Positions 1-7,702 of a DNA stretch of 64,000 nt are shown here, piece by piece. The notes under the pieces are model-generated. The model was given only the letters and a program-made list of their open reading frames with translations, did no database searches and was not told the origin of the DNA. Origin of the DNA: a virus. How positions within the stretch are numbered: the stretch's first letter is position 1; each line of letters starts with the position of its first letter. The stretch is from positions 21,754 to 85,753 of the IMG/VR virus record IMGVR_UViG_3300030618_000009. One strand, given 5' to 3'. The position numbers and the translations under genes were made by a program.

Positions 1-2
1 CC

Positions 3-485
3 AGTTCTTACGAGCACCGCGAAGCCCGCTACCATCAGGAGTTCGACGGATTCAGCAAGCTGATTCAGCCCTTGTACACCGCCCGGACGCATGAAGCGAA
101 GGCTCAACTGGTGATCCAGTTGCTCGAAGATGGAGCCGAGGGCGTGATCGTGCGGGACATGACCGCTCCGTATGTCGAGGGCGAGTCAGGGCAGCACAAG
201 AAAGTCAAGTTCTGGAAGACGCTGGAAGCTATCGTAGTCGGGCCGAGCCCGCGACACAAGAATAGCGTGCGCCTCGCGTGCTATGACGACCGGGGCACGC
301 TGCATGAGATTTGCGGGATTAAGCTGAAAGACGAAAAATTGACTACTGGGTACGTAGTAGAGGTAAAATATCTTTATGCTACTTCAAGAAACCACATCGT
401 CCAACCACAACTACTCCGTAGACGGACAGACAAGCAGGCGTCACTATGCACTATGAGCCAGCTTGTAATCGGCAAGAACCAGTAG
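3..485 (+). CDS. ATP-dependent DNA ligase, C-terminal part (5' end outside window)
   Basis: The frame is open from base 3, so the N-terminus with the AMP-accepting lysine lies outside the window. Visible are nucleotidyltransferase motif IV (EGVIVRD, about bases 138-158), motif V (KVKFWK, from 201) and the OB-fold strand VVEVKYLYATS closing with RRRTDK, as in phage and LigD-type ligases. The enzyme seals nicks in duplex DNA using ATP. The frame ends at TAG 483-485 after a tail that does not resemble a ligase end, and it overlaps a GIY-YIG reading frame. The same frame reopens at 663 (AWGDQPYHW...) and stops at TAA 762-764, as if the native 3' end had been displaced. Confidence 0.85.
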   Translation, partial: SSYEHREARYHQEFDGFSKLIQPLYTARTHEAKAQLVIQLLEDGAEGVIVRDMTAPYVEGESGQHKKVKFWKTLEAIVVGPSPRHKNSVRLACYDDRGTLHEICGIKLKDEKLTTGYVVEVKYLYATSRNHIVQPQLLRRRTDKQASLCTMSQLVIGKNQ

Positions 486-748
486 TCTATCGAATCAGGA
501 ATCTTTTCAATGGGAAAAAGTACATCGGATCGACAAGAAACTGTCGATCACGAATGCAGTATCATATCAATCGTCTGAGAGCAGGCAAGCATCACTGTTC
601 GATCCTCCAACGAGCATTCAACAAGCACGGTGAAAAAGCGTTTGTATTTGAGATCATTGATTGCGTGGGGCGATCAGCCGTACCATTGGGACCGCTCAGA
701 TCGATCCCAAATCGTAGGTTCCGCGTACCTGTACGAGCGAAAGACTAA
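446..748 (+). CDS. GIY-YIG endonuclease, probably a truncated homing nuclease
   Basis: The N-terminal GIY-YIG core is clear: VYRIRN followed by KKYIGST, then Arg/His residues and the FNKHGEKAF-VFEII segment. The metal-binding glutamate region that should follow is missing. After DCV the sequence becomes unrelated (GRSAVPLGP...), so the catalytic domain is incomplete and the protein is probably inactive or a remnant. It starts inside the 3' end of the ligase frame. GIY-YIG homing nucleases of this kind nick DNA and spread with their own gene. Confidence 0.7.
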   Translation: MHYEPACNRQEPVVYRIRNLFNGKKYIGSTRNCRSRMQYHINRLRAGKHHCSILQRAFNKHGEKAFVFEIIDCVGRSAVPLGPLRSIPNRRFRVPVRAKD

Positions 749-775
749 GGCGGCACACGCCTAACGGAGGAAGCG

Positions 776-1996
776 ATGCTGGTATCGAGACAACTCAAGT
801 CGCTCATTGAGCGGTTCAAGCAGATGTACCCGCAATACAACACGCAGGCGGGGGCGCTGTATCAGTGCTGCGATGCTACCGCCCAGTTTATGAAGTTCGT
901 CAACGACTTCCAATTAGCCAAACTGATCGTCCTCCCAAGCGGCCTAATCCAAGAGACGCTTGTTGGCGCAACTGCGGGCACCGTCAATTCCCCTCCGACC
1001 CCAGACCCATCCGACGCAGGAAAAGTGGTTGTTCTAGGTCCCGATGGAGCCATCACTGGGTCTTTGCTCGTCCATGCCAGCGGTGGTGGGGGAGGCGGCG
1101 GTTCGACCGACTTTAGCCAAATCACAGGAAATTTCCCCAGCACAACCACGCTGACCGTGGGTCTAGGCGGCGTCCTGACATTTTCCAATGGCACCATCAA
1201 CGCCAACATGCTTTATGGTACGTCAGTCAGCAGCATACCCCCAACCGTGGGACAAGTTCTGACTGCGGTAGCCGTGGGCTCGCCGCCTGTCCTCGTAGCG
1301 ACTTGGCAAGACCCCACTGGCGGCGGCACACTGGTGGGCGCACGCAAGACTGCGACCCACTACCTATCTGGGTCAGCGGGACCAGCCGCGATTCAAGATT
1401 CGGGTCTTGCTATCGGCGGGGCCTTCGGCGCGACGGCTCCTGTTGCCGCCAGCCAGCAAGCTGCGTCCTACTGGTATCAGTCAACGGGCGTTGCAACCCC
1501 GGGCGGTTACCAAAGCTCGACGAACAACACCTTCCTGCCTTGGTGGTTCGACGGAGCTAACCTCAGTCTGTTTGTTGATTTATACCTCGTTCAATTGGTG
1601 ACGGAACGTGTGTGGGTTGGAATGTTTGACAGCACCCTGTCCACGACAACCATCTTCGGTTCTGACACGTTACACGCCAACCAGTACGCGGCGTTCAGAT
1701 TTTCGACTGTCGCGGGAGATACAGCATGGCAGTGCGTGACTAGCGACGGCACCACGCAGACCGTAGTTAGTTCTGGGGTGACGGCGGACACGAAATCCCA
1801 CAGGTTCGTAATCATCTGCAATGACAGCGTGCCGAACGTACAGTTTTACATTGATGGGGTTCTCGTCGCGACGATTACGACTCACACTCCGACAACGAGC
1901 ATTGTGGGGGCGTACATGGTGGTCGGACTCACATCGACGGCGGCGGTTACATCCAAGATCGCGTTCACGCAGGCGATGATCCAGCAAGACTACTAA
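776..1996 (+). CDS. Fibre- or appendage-type virion protein
   Basis: A 406-residue protein with virion-fibre composition: rich in Gly, Thr, Ser and Val, poor in Cys and Lys, with a run of seven glycines near residue 105. Residues about 1-60 are helical. Residues about 60-215 are Gly/Thr/Pro-rich and look like a repetitive shaft. The last 170 residues (SYWYQSTG... to IQQDY) alternate in a way typical of a beta-sandwich, possibly a concanavalin-like receptor-binding head. ATG 776 is preceded by GGAGG at 766-770. No specific family is recognised. It stands apart from the other structural genes, and the next gene has its own promoter. Confidence 0.6.
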   Translation: MLVSRQLKSLIERFKQMYPQYNTQAGALYQCCDATAQFMKFVNDFQLAKLIVLPSGLIQETLVGATAGTVNSPPTPDPSDAGKVVVLGPDGAITGSLLVHASGGGGGGGSTDFSQITGNFPSTTTLTVGLGGVLTFSNGTINANMLYGTSVSSIPPTVGQVLTAVAVGSPPVLVATWQDPTGGGTLVGARKTATHYLSGSAGPAAIQDSGLAIGGAFGATAPVAASQQAASYWYQSTGVATPGGYQSSTNNTFLPWWFDGANLSLFVDLYLVQLVTERVWVGMFDSTLSTTTIFGSDTLHANQYAAFRFSTVAGDTAWQCVTSDGTTQTVVSSGVTADTKSHRFVIICNDSVPNVQFYIDGVLVATITTHTPTTSIVGAYMVVGLTSTAAVTSKIAFTQAMIQQDY

Positions 1997-2000
1997 AACA

Positions 2001-2009
2001 TGGTATTAT
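2001..2009 (+). promoter_or_regulatory. Extended -10 promoter of the HD-domain gene
   Basis: TGGTATTAT lies seven bases before ATG 2017. The transcription start would fall at or next to the start codon, so the mRNA is predicted to be leaderless. No Shine-Dalgarno sequence is needed or visible. Confidence 0.6.
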
Positions 2010-2016
2010 ATAGGGT

Positions 2017-2649
2017 ATGGCGATTGACACCCTGAGATTCTCGGACTTCGTTCGGACGGCTCCCCGTGCGGGAAGGTGCTGCCCCACCGATATCAGAATC
2101 GGGTACGTATGGAAGGCGTTGATGAATCGCTACCTTGAGCCCCACCGCCATTATCACACACTGGGGCATATCCAGTTTGGCTTCAGCGAATACTTCAAGT
2201 TTTTCGACAAAATGAGCCCCATTACCTTCTTCGCGTGGGTCTACCATGATGCGGTTTACGAGCCTACCCGCGACGACAACGAAGCTCGCAGCGCAATGGT
2301 TTTCGAGAAGGACAACCCCGTACTGGGGTTCGATGTGGAAGATGCCGACAAGATCATCAGCCTCATTCTCAGCACCACTCACACCGAGCACACCAACCTT
2401 GTGACCGATATCGACCTCGCGGGACTGGGGCTGCCTCCCGAGGAATACGACGAGAACACCCGCCTCATCCGCGTGGAGTACAACTTCGCCAGCGATGAGA
2501 TGTGGAAGGCTGGCCGATTGGCATTCCTGAAGAGATTTCTCGCCAGACCGCAGCTTTACTTCAGCCCTCAGTTCGCCGGGGCGTACACCCTCTTGGCTCG
2601 GGAGAATATGCAGCGGGAATTGGATAGGCTATGTACGAGCCCTTCGTAG
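2017..2649 (+). CDS. HD-superfamily metal-dependent phosphohydrolase-like protein
   Basis: A 210-residue protein resembling the predicted metal-dependent HD phosphohydrolases of the COG4339 type. The signature is visible: EPHRHYHTLGHI near residue 45, then WVYHDAVYEP near 75 (the HD pair), NE..SA, a THTEH segment near 120, and a D.DLAGLG stretch, followed by the conserved IRVEYN..., WKAGR and FLKRFLARPQLYF. Substrates of the family are not established; nucleotide or phosphoester hydrolysis in the cytoplasm is expected. It overlaps the ParB-like gene by 19 bases, so the two are probably translated together. Confidence 0.8.
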   Translation: MAIDTLRFSDFVRTAPRAGRCCPTDIRIGYVWKALMNRYLEPHRHYHTLGHIQFGFSEYFKFFDKMSPITFFAWVYHDAVYEPTRDDNEARSAMVFEKDNPVLGFDVEDADKIISLILSTTHTEHTNLVTDIDLAGLGLPPEEYDENTRLIRVEYNFASDEMWKAGRLAFLKRFLARPQLYFSPQFAGAYTLLARENMQRELDRLCTSPS

Positions 2650-3032
2650 TCTCCTACGTCGATCCTTTCTCGGACCACACTCGCCGCAGGTCCGTCGCAT
2701 GGTTCAATCTCAGGTCTCTCTACCTCTCGAACCAGACCAACCTAGCCATAGAAAACCAAGACGTGCTCCTCACCTCAATCGAGCGGAACCCAGCGGACGG
2801 AGGCAAATGGAGGTGGGACACACCCCTGTTCGACGGAGAGGTGACTGATCTGGTAAAGCGCATCAAGATCAGCGGGGAGTTCGAGGCCGTTTGGCTGCAA
2901 CTGAAGGACGGGCAGCTTACCGTACTGGACGGGCACCACCGAATCGTCGCGTGGGAGCGGCTAGGCTTCGGCACCGTCCCGGCTGTCGTTGTGAGGGTCA
3001 CCCCGTTTTCCACAAAATTCAAATCCAAATAG
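2631..3032 (+). CDS. Small ParB/sulfiredoxin-fold protein
   Basis: A 133-residue protein. The diagnostic segment is LTVLDGHHRIVAWERLGFGTVPAVVV near residues 97-122, equivalent to the DGHHR box of ParB/Srx-fold domains that bind nucleotides or cut DNA. The rest is not recognised. The start lies inside the end of the HD gene. The same fold recurs three times inside the giant polyvalent protein at 7674-19325, suggesting it is a favoured module of this phage. Confidence 0.7.
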   Translation: MYEPFVVSYVDPFSDHTRRRSVAWFNLRSLYLSNQTNLAIENQDVLLTSIERNPADGGKWRWDTPLFDGEVTDLVKRIKISGEFEAVWLQLKDGQLTVLDGHHRIVAWERLGFGTVPAVVVRVTPFSTKFKSK

Positions 3033-3057
3033 TTCCGACTTTCAGTATTACTCTATG
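3033..3057 (+). promoter_or_regulatory. Phage promoter-like motif (GACTTTCAGTATTA class)
   Basis: TTCCGACTTTCAGTATTAC is a near-perfect copy of the motif found upstream of at least a dozen genes. Here it points into a gene-free region that ends in a terminator. Confidence 0.5.
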
Positions 3058-3173
3058 TGAGCCACGTGGCTGAACAAGTCCTTGATGAGGGACTAAAGCT
3101 CGGGCGGTGCCGCTGAAAAGCGAAGAGAGTGCCGTCTGGTGGTACAGTTAATGCGTTGTAAGGTTGAAGAAGG

Positions 3174-3191
3174 CGATCTTGGCCAAGATCG
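3174..3191. repeat. 18-bp perfect palindrome
   Basis: CGATCTTGG followed by its exact reverse complement, with no spacer. Such a site suits a dimeric DNA-binding protein better than an RNA hairpin. Confidence 0.5.
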
Positions 3192-3387
3192 ACCCCCGTA
3201 AGACTCGGACAAATCGTCAAATCGACACTGACATCTGTATCCGACTGGAGGCACCCAATCCTCCCAACCAGCCGCAAGGCGAGTGTTCGGCTGATCCCCG
3301 AATACGGTTGTGACCGAACAACGATGCGTTAGCTAAGGCTTGGGTGGTAGTCAGGAATCCGCCCAGTGGCTCTTAATCTTTTCGCTT

Positions 3388-3418
3388 GGGGGCACCTCAT
3401 GGGTGTCCCCTTGGCTTT
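3388..3418 (+). terminator. Rho-independent terminator
   Basis: GGGGGCACC, loop TCATG, then GGTGTCCCC: a nine-bp stem with one G-U pair, followed by TTGGCTTTTCT. It would end plus-strand transcripts from the candidate RNA region. Confidence 0.6.
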
Positions 3419-3503
3419 TCTGGTAAGTCTTTGATTCTAAAGCCACAAATTCCTAGCTAAAACTCGGGTTCCCTTGGTAGAATAGAGGTGCAAGGAGAAC
3501 ACT

Positions 3504-4019
3504 ATGGATGCCTACGTATTAGCGATCAGTGTTGAGAAATCGAGCAACCTGCCGACCAGAGCAAAAAACGTTCTGAAGCGACTGGGTTGCGAGACCCTCG
3601 AAGATGTCACCAAGTTGACACCCGAGCAAATCCTGCGGGCGAAGTGGGCGGGCACGAAAGTGCTGAGCTACATCAAGCTTTGGCTTGACAGCTTCGGCCT
3701 CACTCTGTCAGACTCAAAACTCATGCCGACATCAACTGGATTCCCGCTCCTGAATGGGTACAACCTACTTCGGAAGCGAATCTACGAATACTTCGGCTAC
3801 GATGAGGAATTCAATAGAGTCCTCCATAACTTGGGGAATGATCTCCCAATACAGGATTGCACGGATCGTCCGTGGGGAGAATTTAAGTGGGCGAGCGACA
3901 CCACCTATCGCGGCAAAGATTTCACCATGATCCTCAGCAACACCGAGCATCTGGGTGTCCTCTGCATCTACGACAACGCCAAAGAATTCAAAACCAAAGC
4001 GGCGAAGGACGGCATCTAA
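3504..4019 (+). CDS. RNA polymerase alpha-CTD-like helix-hairpin-helix protein
   Basis: A 171-residue protein. Residues about 14-70 (LPTRAKNVLKRLGCETLEDV...LTPEQILRAKWAGTKVLSYIK) match the pattern of the RNA polymerase alpha-subunit C-terminal domain, two helix-hairpin-helix motifs that contact UP-element DNA, sigma and activators. The remaining 100 residues are unrecognised. A free alpha-CTD mimic could redirect host RNA polymerase, which fits a phage with its own sigma-like factor, but this is inference. A good AAGGAG precedes ATG 3504, and TAGAAT at 3478-3483 may be its -10. Its stop overlaps the next ATG (TAATG). Confidence 0.65.
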   Translation: MDAYVLAISVEKSSNLPTRAKNVLKRLGCETLEDVTKLTPEQILRAKWAGTKVLSYIKLWLDSFGLTLSDSKLMPTSTGFPLLNGYNLLRKRIYEYFGYDEEFNRVLHNLGNDLPIQDCTDRPWGEFKWASDTTYRGKDFTMILSNTEHLGVLCIYDNAKEFKTKAAKDGI

Positions 4020-4384
4020 TGAGTGGAATGACTTGGCCCGCATCGAAACCCATCTTGACCGACGACGAGTTCAGCAAGGTTCTCCAAGAGGACAATGACG
4101 CCTCGATCTGGCTGGCATTGGTGGACGCCGCCAATACCGACCCAATCCTCAGCCGCGTATTCGCACTCGCCCGGGCAAAGGGCTGGTCACGATTCCGCAC
4201 GGTCATGGTATGCTCGTATGTGATGGCACAGCGGCACGAGCGGTTCATCCAGATGGAACTGGACCGCCTGAACACGACATTGCCCAAACCGATGCAGTTC
4301 TGCTCGAAGTGCTCAAAGGAACTTTTCACGACCGATGACGGCGTGACATTACGGCTCAAAACAGCCGAGGAGCAGAAGGCGTAA
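4019..4384 (+). CDS. Hypothetical protein with one CxxC knuckle
   Basis: Starts at ATG 4019, which shares bases with the TAA of the alpha-CTD-like gene, so the two are translationally coupled. 121 residues, mostly helical, with FCSKCSKEL near residue 100. A single Cys pair alone does not define a zinc site. No family recognised. Confidence 0.65.
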   Translation: MSGMTWPASKPILTDDEFSKVLQEDNDASIWLALVDAANTDPILSRVFALARAKGWSRFRTVMVCSYVMAQRHERFIQMELDRLNTTLPKPMQFCSKCSKELFTTDDGVTLRLKTAEEQKA

Positions 4385-4499
4385 TTTGCGGTATTGGTGA
4401 GATTTTAGGTAGGGCGGCACCTGTCAGAACGGGGAAAGTCACTTCTCAAACCTTAGAAAGGTGGTACTTGTGGGACTCGGATACGGAACAGGAGTAGGC

Positions 4500-5663
4500 A
4501 TGAAAGGTACTGGCACTGGACTCAAGTTAGACCCCACCAAGCGTTCAAACGATGCGCGTGATTTTGAGAAAGCCATGCGTAAACGTATCGTCGGACAAGA
4601 TGTCGCCGTCGATAAAGTTGTTGAGATTTACCAGATGTTCTTGGCGGGCCTGAACGCTCCGGGTCGTCCAGTTGGTAATCTTCTCTTCCTCGGTCCCACG
4701 GGCAGCGGCAAGACTCGCGTCGTAGAAGCGATGGCTGAATCCCTCTTCGGTGACGCCCGAGCCTGCATCAAGATTGATTGCGCTGAATTCCAGCATTCCC
4801 ACGAAATCGCCAAGCTGATCGGTTCGCCCCCGGGCTACCTCGGTCACCGCGAAACCCATCCTCTCCTCACGCAGGAAGCGTTGAACCAGTGGTTCAGCGA
4901 GAAGTTGAAGTTATCGATTCTGCTGTTCGACGAAATCGAAAAAGCTTCTGACTCACTGTGGCAACTCCTGCTCGGCATCCTCGACAAGGCTACGCTGACC
5001 CTCGGCGACAACCACCGCGTAGACCTTAGCCAGTGCATTATCATCATGACATCGAACCTCGGTGCTGCCGACATGAACGAACTGATGAATGGCGGCATGG
5101 GCTTCGGTAACTCCCGTGAGAACATCGTCGTCAATGACTCACTGGATGCAAAGATCGACCGCAGCGCAGTTGACGCCGCAAAGCGCAAGTTCACCCCGGA
5201 GTTCATGAACCGCATCGACAAATCAGTCGTGTTCAAAACTCTCCGCGATGAGCATCTGGTGCAGATTCTTGAGATCGAACTCGGCATGGTGCAACAGCGC
5301 GTGCTGATGGCCGCTGGTGCGAACCAATTCGTGTTCAACTGCACACAGCCTGTCAAAGAGTTTCTGCTCAAGGAAGGCACGGACCCGAAGTACGGTGCGC
5401 GTCACTTGAAGCGTGCCATTGAGCGTCATCTGGTGTTCCCGATGGCGAACCTCGTTGCCACTGGTCAAGTCAAGCTGGGCGATTTCATCCGTGTGGACAT
5501 GGAGGGCGAGACCACCACGTTCATCAAGGAATCCGAGAACGCCATGGCACCCATGCTGCTCGAACGTTACGGGTCTTCGGCGGCTCCACAGCGCGAACCC
5601 ATCAACGTGAGACCCATCATCCCAATTCCCACGCGGAAACCAACCGGGGGCGCGGGGGCGTAA
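4500..5663 (+). CDS. ClpB/ClpA-type AAA+ ATPase, second-ring (D2) form only
   Basis: A 387-residue AAA+ protein matching the second ATPase ring of Clp/Hsp100 unfoldases. Visible are IVGQD near the start of the domain, Walker A GPTGSGKT, the substrate-gripping pore loop SPPGYLGH, Walker B LLFDEIEK, sensor 1 in MTSNLG, the arginine finger in FMNRIDK and sensor 2 in YGARHLKRAI. The Clp N-domain and first ring are absent, giving a short unfoldase that could remodel phage or host complexes. It lacks an obvious ClpP-docking loop. Start: ATG 4500 with AGGAG five bases upstream is preferred over the in-frame GTG at 4461. Confidence 0.85.
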   Translation: MKGTGTGLKLDPTKRSNDARDFEKAMRKRIVGQDVAVDKVVEIYQMFLAGLNAPGRPVGNLLFLGPTGSGKTRVVEAMAESLFGDARACIKIDCAEFQHSHEIAKLIGSPPGYLGHRETHPLLTQEALNQWFSEKLKLSILLFDEIEKASDSLWQLLLGILDKATLTLGDNHRVDLSQCIIIMTSNLGAADMNELMNGGMGFGNSRENIVVNDSLDAKIDRSAVDAAKRKFTPEFMNRIDKSVVFKTLRDEHLVQILEIELGMVQQRVLMAAGANQFVFNCTQPVKEFLLKEGTDPKYGARHLKRAIERHLVFPMANLVATGQVKLGDFIRVDMEGETTTFIKESENAMAPMLLERYGSSAAPQREPINVRPIIPIPTRKPTGGAGA

Positions 5664-5675
5664 GGGGTGGGTGAA

Positions 5676-5894
5676 ATGAGCACAGCTTACGAAAGAGTGC
5701 TGGCAAAGCGTGCGAAGCGTTTAGGCGTCTCGCTCGAAGAAGCTACCAAGGTGACTGGAAAGCCGCTCTATCTGAGAGCGGCTGAGGCTGTAGCAGCCCG
5801 TCGTGGGGTAACCGTTGAGACTGTGTTGGACGAGGACATGAAACGGATCAACGAAGCTCTCTACGAATTCTCCGACTACTACGGGATAGATTAA
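5676..5894 (+). CDS. Small hypothetical protein
   Basis: 72 residues from ATG 5676, preceded by a GGGGTGGG ribosome site. Charged and helical (ERVLAKRAKRLGVSLEEA...). It directly follows the AAA+ gene and may be an adaptor, but nothing in the sequence proves this. Confidence 0.6.
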   Translation: MSTAYERVLAKRAKRLGVSLEEATKVTGKPLYLRAAEAVAARRGVTVETVLDEDMKRINEALYEFSDYYGID

Positions 5895-6235
5895 CGAACC
5901 TCTCCGTTAGTAATGAACCCATGCCAGTGCCCGTACTTGGAAGCGTCCACCGAGGGCGTGAGGCTGAGGGTCTCGAAAGTATCGCCCGTCCGTGCCCACA
6001 CATGCTCTGCCAGTTTTCCGAGCGGTGTTATCCGTGGCAGCCAGTTGTCGGGGTCAACTGGATTCGCAAAGAATATCCCGATGTAGAAAACCTCGCCACG
6101 TTCTCCCACGGGGCAATGTGGGCAGCGGAACGTAATCCCGATGTACAGCTTCACATAGCTTGAGTCATCCCCGTGATACCCGGGAGCAGCCTGAGGAACC
6201 GTAACCCAATGCGGATTGAGGTCTGTTAGTTTCAT
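5891..6235 (-). CDS. Hypothetical protein resembling the DUF6527 pattern
   Basis: 114 residues with a CPHC pair near residue 38 and a C-terminal SLTPSVDASKYGHWHGFITNGEV segment of the kind seen in DUF6527-like phage proteins. Cys and His together could hold a zinc ion. Its start overlaps the stop of the next upstream gene by four bases. The C-terminal HGFxxNGxx box also closes that neighbouring protein, so the two share a domain. Confidence 0.6.
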   Translation of the reverse strand: MKLTDLNPHWVTVPQAAPGYHGDDSSYVKLYIGITFRCPHCPVGERGEVFYIGIFFANPVDPDNWLPRITPLGKLAEHVWARTGDTFETLSLTPSVDASKYGHWHGFITNGEVR

Positions 6236-6894
6236 GGCACCAATTGTCCGTTGTGCAAGAATCCATGCCAGTTCCCGCTGAGGATCGAGCCCGCCCCAGC
6301 CTGACAGGTGTGTCCGTTCTTATCCACGTGGATGTTAGGCGGCTCACCATGCCGCACCCAGCAACGATGCGTGCGTTCCTCCTTCATGGTGCAGTTGCTC
6401 GCCCGTCCATCAATGTTCCACTCTCTATTGTTCGGCAACATGCACATCAAGGGCGGTGTCGATGCGTTATCCCAGTCCCACCCGAAGCTGCCGTTCTCCA
6501 TCCTGTACCACCATGCGTACCAAAGAGCACCCGTAGGAGCTTCCTGCAACGTGGTCAGCCCGCCGTTGTCCGACCGCTGATACATGCGATGGACAAACAT
6601 TTGTCCGCCCTTCTCACAACCGCGTAGCTCGTCGAGGATAGGTGCCCCACACTTACAGTTCATCGGCCAAATAGGATCGCCCACGGGCGGGCGTAAGGTC
6701 TCAACGAAATCGTTCCAGTCCTCGTACTGCCCCTCGACGTGCGGGTAGTCGAAGTCGCCGATGAGGTTCATGTTGCCGTGGTAGGAGTATTCGCCCGGAT
6801 AGAGCGGGCAACAGTTCGGAATGCCTGCGTTGTAACGGCGAGCCCAGACACGAATCTTAGAGATTGGCGTCAACAGGAAGCATGGAGTGCCCAC
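6232..6894 (-). CDS. Hypothetical Trp/Cys-rich protein sharing a C-terminal HGFxxNGxx box with its neighbour
   Basis: 220 residues, rich in Trp, Cys and Asn, with a CKCG pair near residue 80 and the ending SGNWHGFLHNGQL, which parallels the ending of the 5891-6235 protein. No known function. It overlaps the downstream gene by four bases and probably forms an operon with it. Confidence 0.6.
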   Translation of the reverse strand: MGTPCFLLTPISKIRVWARRYNAGIPNCCPLYPGEYSYHGNMNLIGDFDYPHVEGQYEDWNDFVETLRPPVGDPIWPMNCKCGAPILDELRGCEKGGQMFVHRMYQRSDNGGLTTLQEAPTGALWYAWWYRMENGSFGWDWDNASTPPLMCMLPNNREWNIDGRASNCTMKEERTHRCWVRHGEPPNIHVDKNGHTCQAGAGSILSGNWHGFLHNGQLVP

Positions 6895-6896
6895 AG

Positions 6897-7226
6897 TTAC
6901 CCCTTTGAGGGATCAGGTGCCGCAGCGGTAGCCGTTGCCGTGTTGGTATTCGCGTTCGAGTTGTTCACGTTCACGTCTACCGTTGGAGCGGGCGTTGTAG
7001 GATCAGGCCACTTCTGGTAAACCAAGGCGTGACCGCCGAGGAACCCGTAGAAGGCGTACAGCGAACTCACGTACCCCGGCAGCAAATCCTTGCCAGTGTG
7101 GAAACAGTACGCCGAGGTTGTCGCGAAGACGACGAGGGCAATCGGCACGTGCGAGTCATTCGTCAGCTTGTCGAGAAAGCCCTTCAGCCTGTCGCGATGT
7201 TCCTTGAGAATCTCTGCAAAGCCCAT
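6897..7226 (-). CDS. Small two-helix membrane protein (holin-like size)
   Basis: 109 residues from ATG 7226, which has an AGGGGA ribosome site. Two hydrophobic segments (VPIALVVFATTSAYCF and YVSSLYAFYGFLGGHALVY) are separated by a short loop. An Asn/Thr/Ala-rich soluble tail follows. Size and topology fit a class II holin, but many small phage membrane proteins look like this. Confidence 0.6.
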   Translation of the reverse strand: MGFAEILKEHRDRLKGFLDKLTNDSHVPIALVVFATTSAYCFHTGKDLLPGYVSSLYAFYGFLGGHALVYQKWPDPTTPAPTVDVNVNNSNANTNTATATAAAPDPSKG

Positions 7227-7239
7227 AAAATCATCCCCT

Positions 7240-7267
7240 ATGAAAGAGCCCGAAAGTCGTGGGAAAT
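7240..7267 (-). promoter_or_regulatory. Phage promoter-like motif (CCCACGACTTTC class)
   Basis: Read on the minus strand, AATTTCCCACGACTTTCGGG precedes the membrane-protein gene by about 20-40 bases in the same orientation as the gene. Confidence 0.45.
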
Positions 7268-7363
7268 TCTTGTCAAGCAAAAAATGTCGCGTTGAAATCA
7301 CGAGACTTGTTCGTCCGTAAGTGGCTCAAACGCCACGTTTTAAGCCTGTTTCCAAAACTCGAA

Positions 7364-7372
7364 TGGTATAAT
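7364..7372 (+). promoter_or_regulatory. Extended -10 promoter
   Basis: TGGTATAAT, a perfect extended -10, 24 bases before ATG 7397. AAAGGAGG lies between them at 7384-7391, so this gene has a normal leader. Confidence 0.65.
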
Positions 7373-7396
7373 GGTTATAGATCAAAGGAGGTCACT

Positions 7397-7702
7397 ATGA
7401 CCAAGATTAGCGAGCGCAAGACACGGCTGAGCTTCGAGACGGATGCCGAGATGCGGGGGTGGGGTAGCATCACCGTAGACAAGGAGAAGCGGAAGACACG
7501 ACGTGTCCCCGTGACTCGGGCAATCATCGTGGACGTGGACAACGCATTCCACGGCACCGTGCGGTTGAAGGGTACGCGGCAGACCTTCGACTTCTCGTGG
7601 GAGGGCTTGTTCCTGTGGGCGGTCGAGCAGAAGGTTATGAAGGAGCGTGCGGAGAAGAAGCGGCTGCGTGACGCTAAGAAGAAAGGACGGTTTGTGCGGT
7701 GA
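7397..7702 (+). CDS. Small basic hypothetical protein
   Basis: 101 residues from ATG 7397 behind a strong AAAGGAGG. Short beta-rich N-terminal part and a Lys/Arg-rich C-terminal helix (MKERAEKKRLRDAKKKGRF), suggesting nucleic-acid contact. It converges on the giant polyvalent gene and overlaps its 3' end by 29 bases. No family recognised. Confidence 0.7.
   Translation: MTKISERKTRLSFETDAEMRGWGSITVDKEKRKTRRVPVTRAIIVDVDNAFHGTVRLKGTRQTFDFSWEGLFLWAVEQKVMKERAEKKRLRDAKKKGRFVR

Larger units (their letters stand above)
3058..3420 (+). ncRNA. Candidate structured non-coding RNA
   Basis: The 470 bases between the ParB-like gene and the next CDS contain no convincing reading frame. The stretch begins with the phage promoter-like motif and ends at a strong terminator. 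Inside are an 18-bp perfect palindrome (3174-3191), competing hairpins where TTCGG near 3283 can pair with either of two CCGAA copies about 15 and 30 bases downstream, and GC-rich short helices. No known RNA family is recognised. A transcript of about 350 nt is inferred; protein-binding DNA is the alternative. Confidence 0.35.

Noticed and set aside
865-1560. Several 60-115-codon frames overlapping the fibre gene
   Set aside because: All are in other frames of a clear coding region with a strong ribosome site at 766-770.
3058-3420. RNase P RNA or group I intron
   Set aside because: The conserved cores (GAGGAAAGTCC-like, or P3-P7 elements) could not be found.
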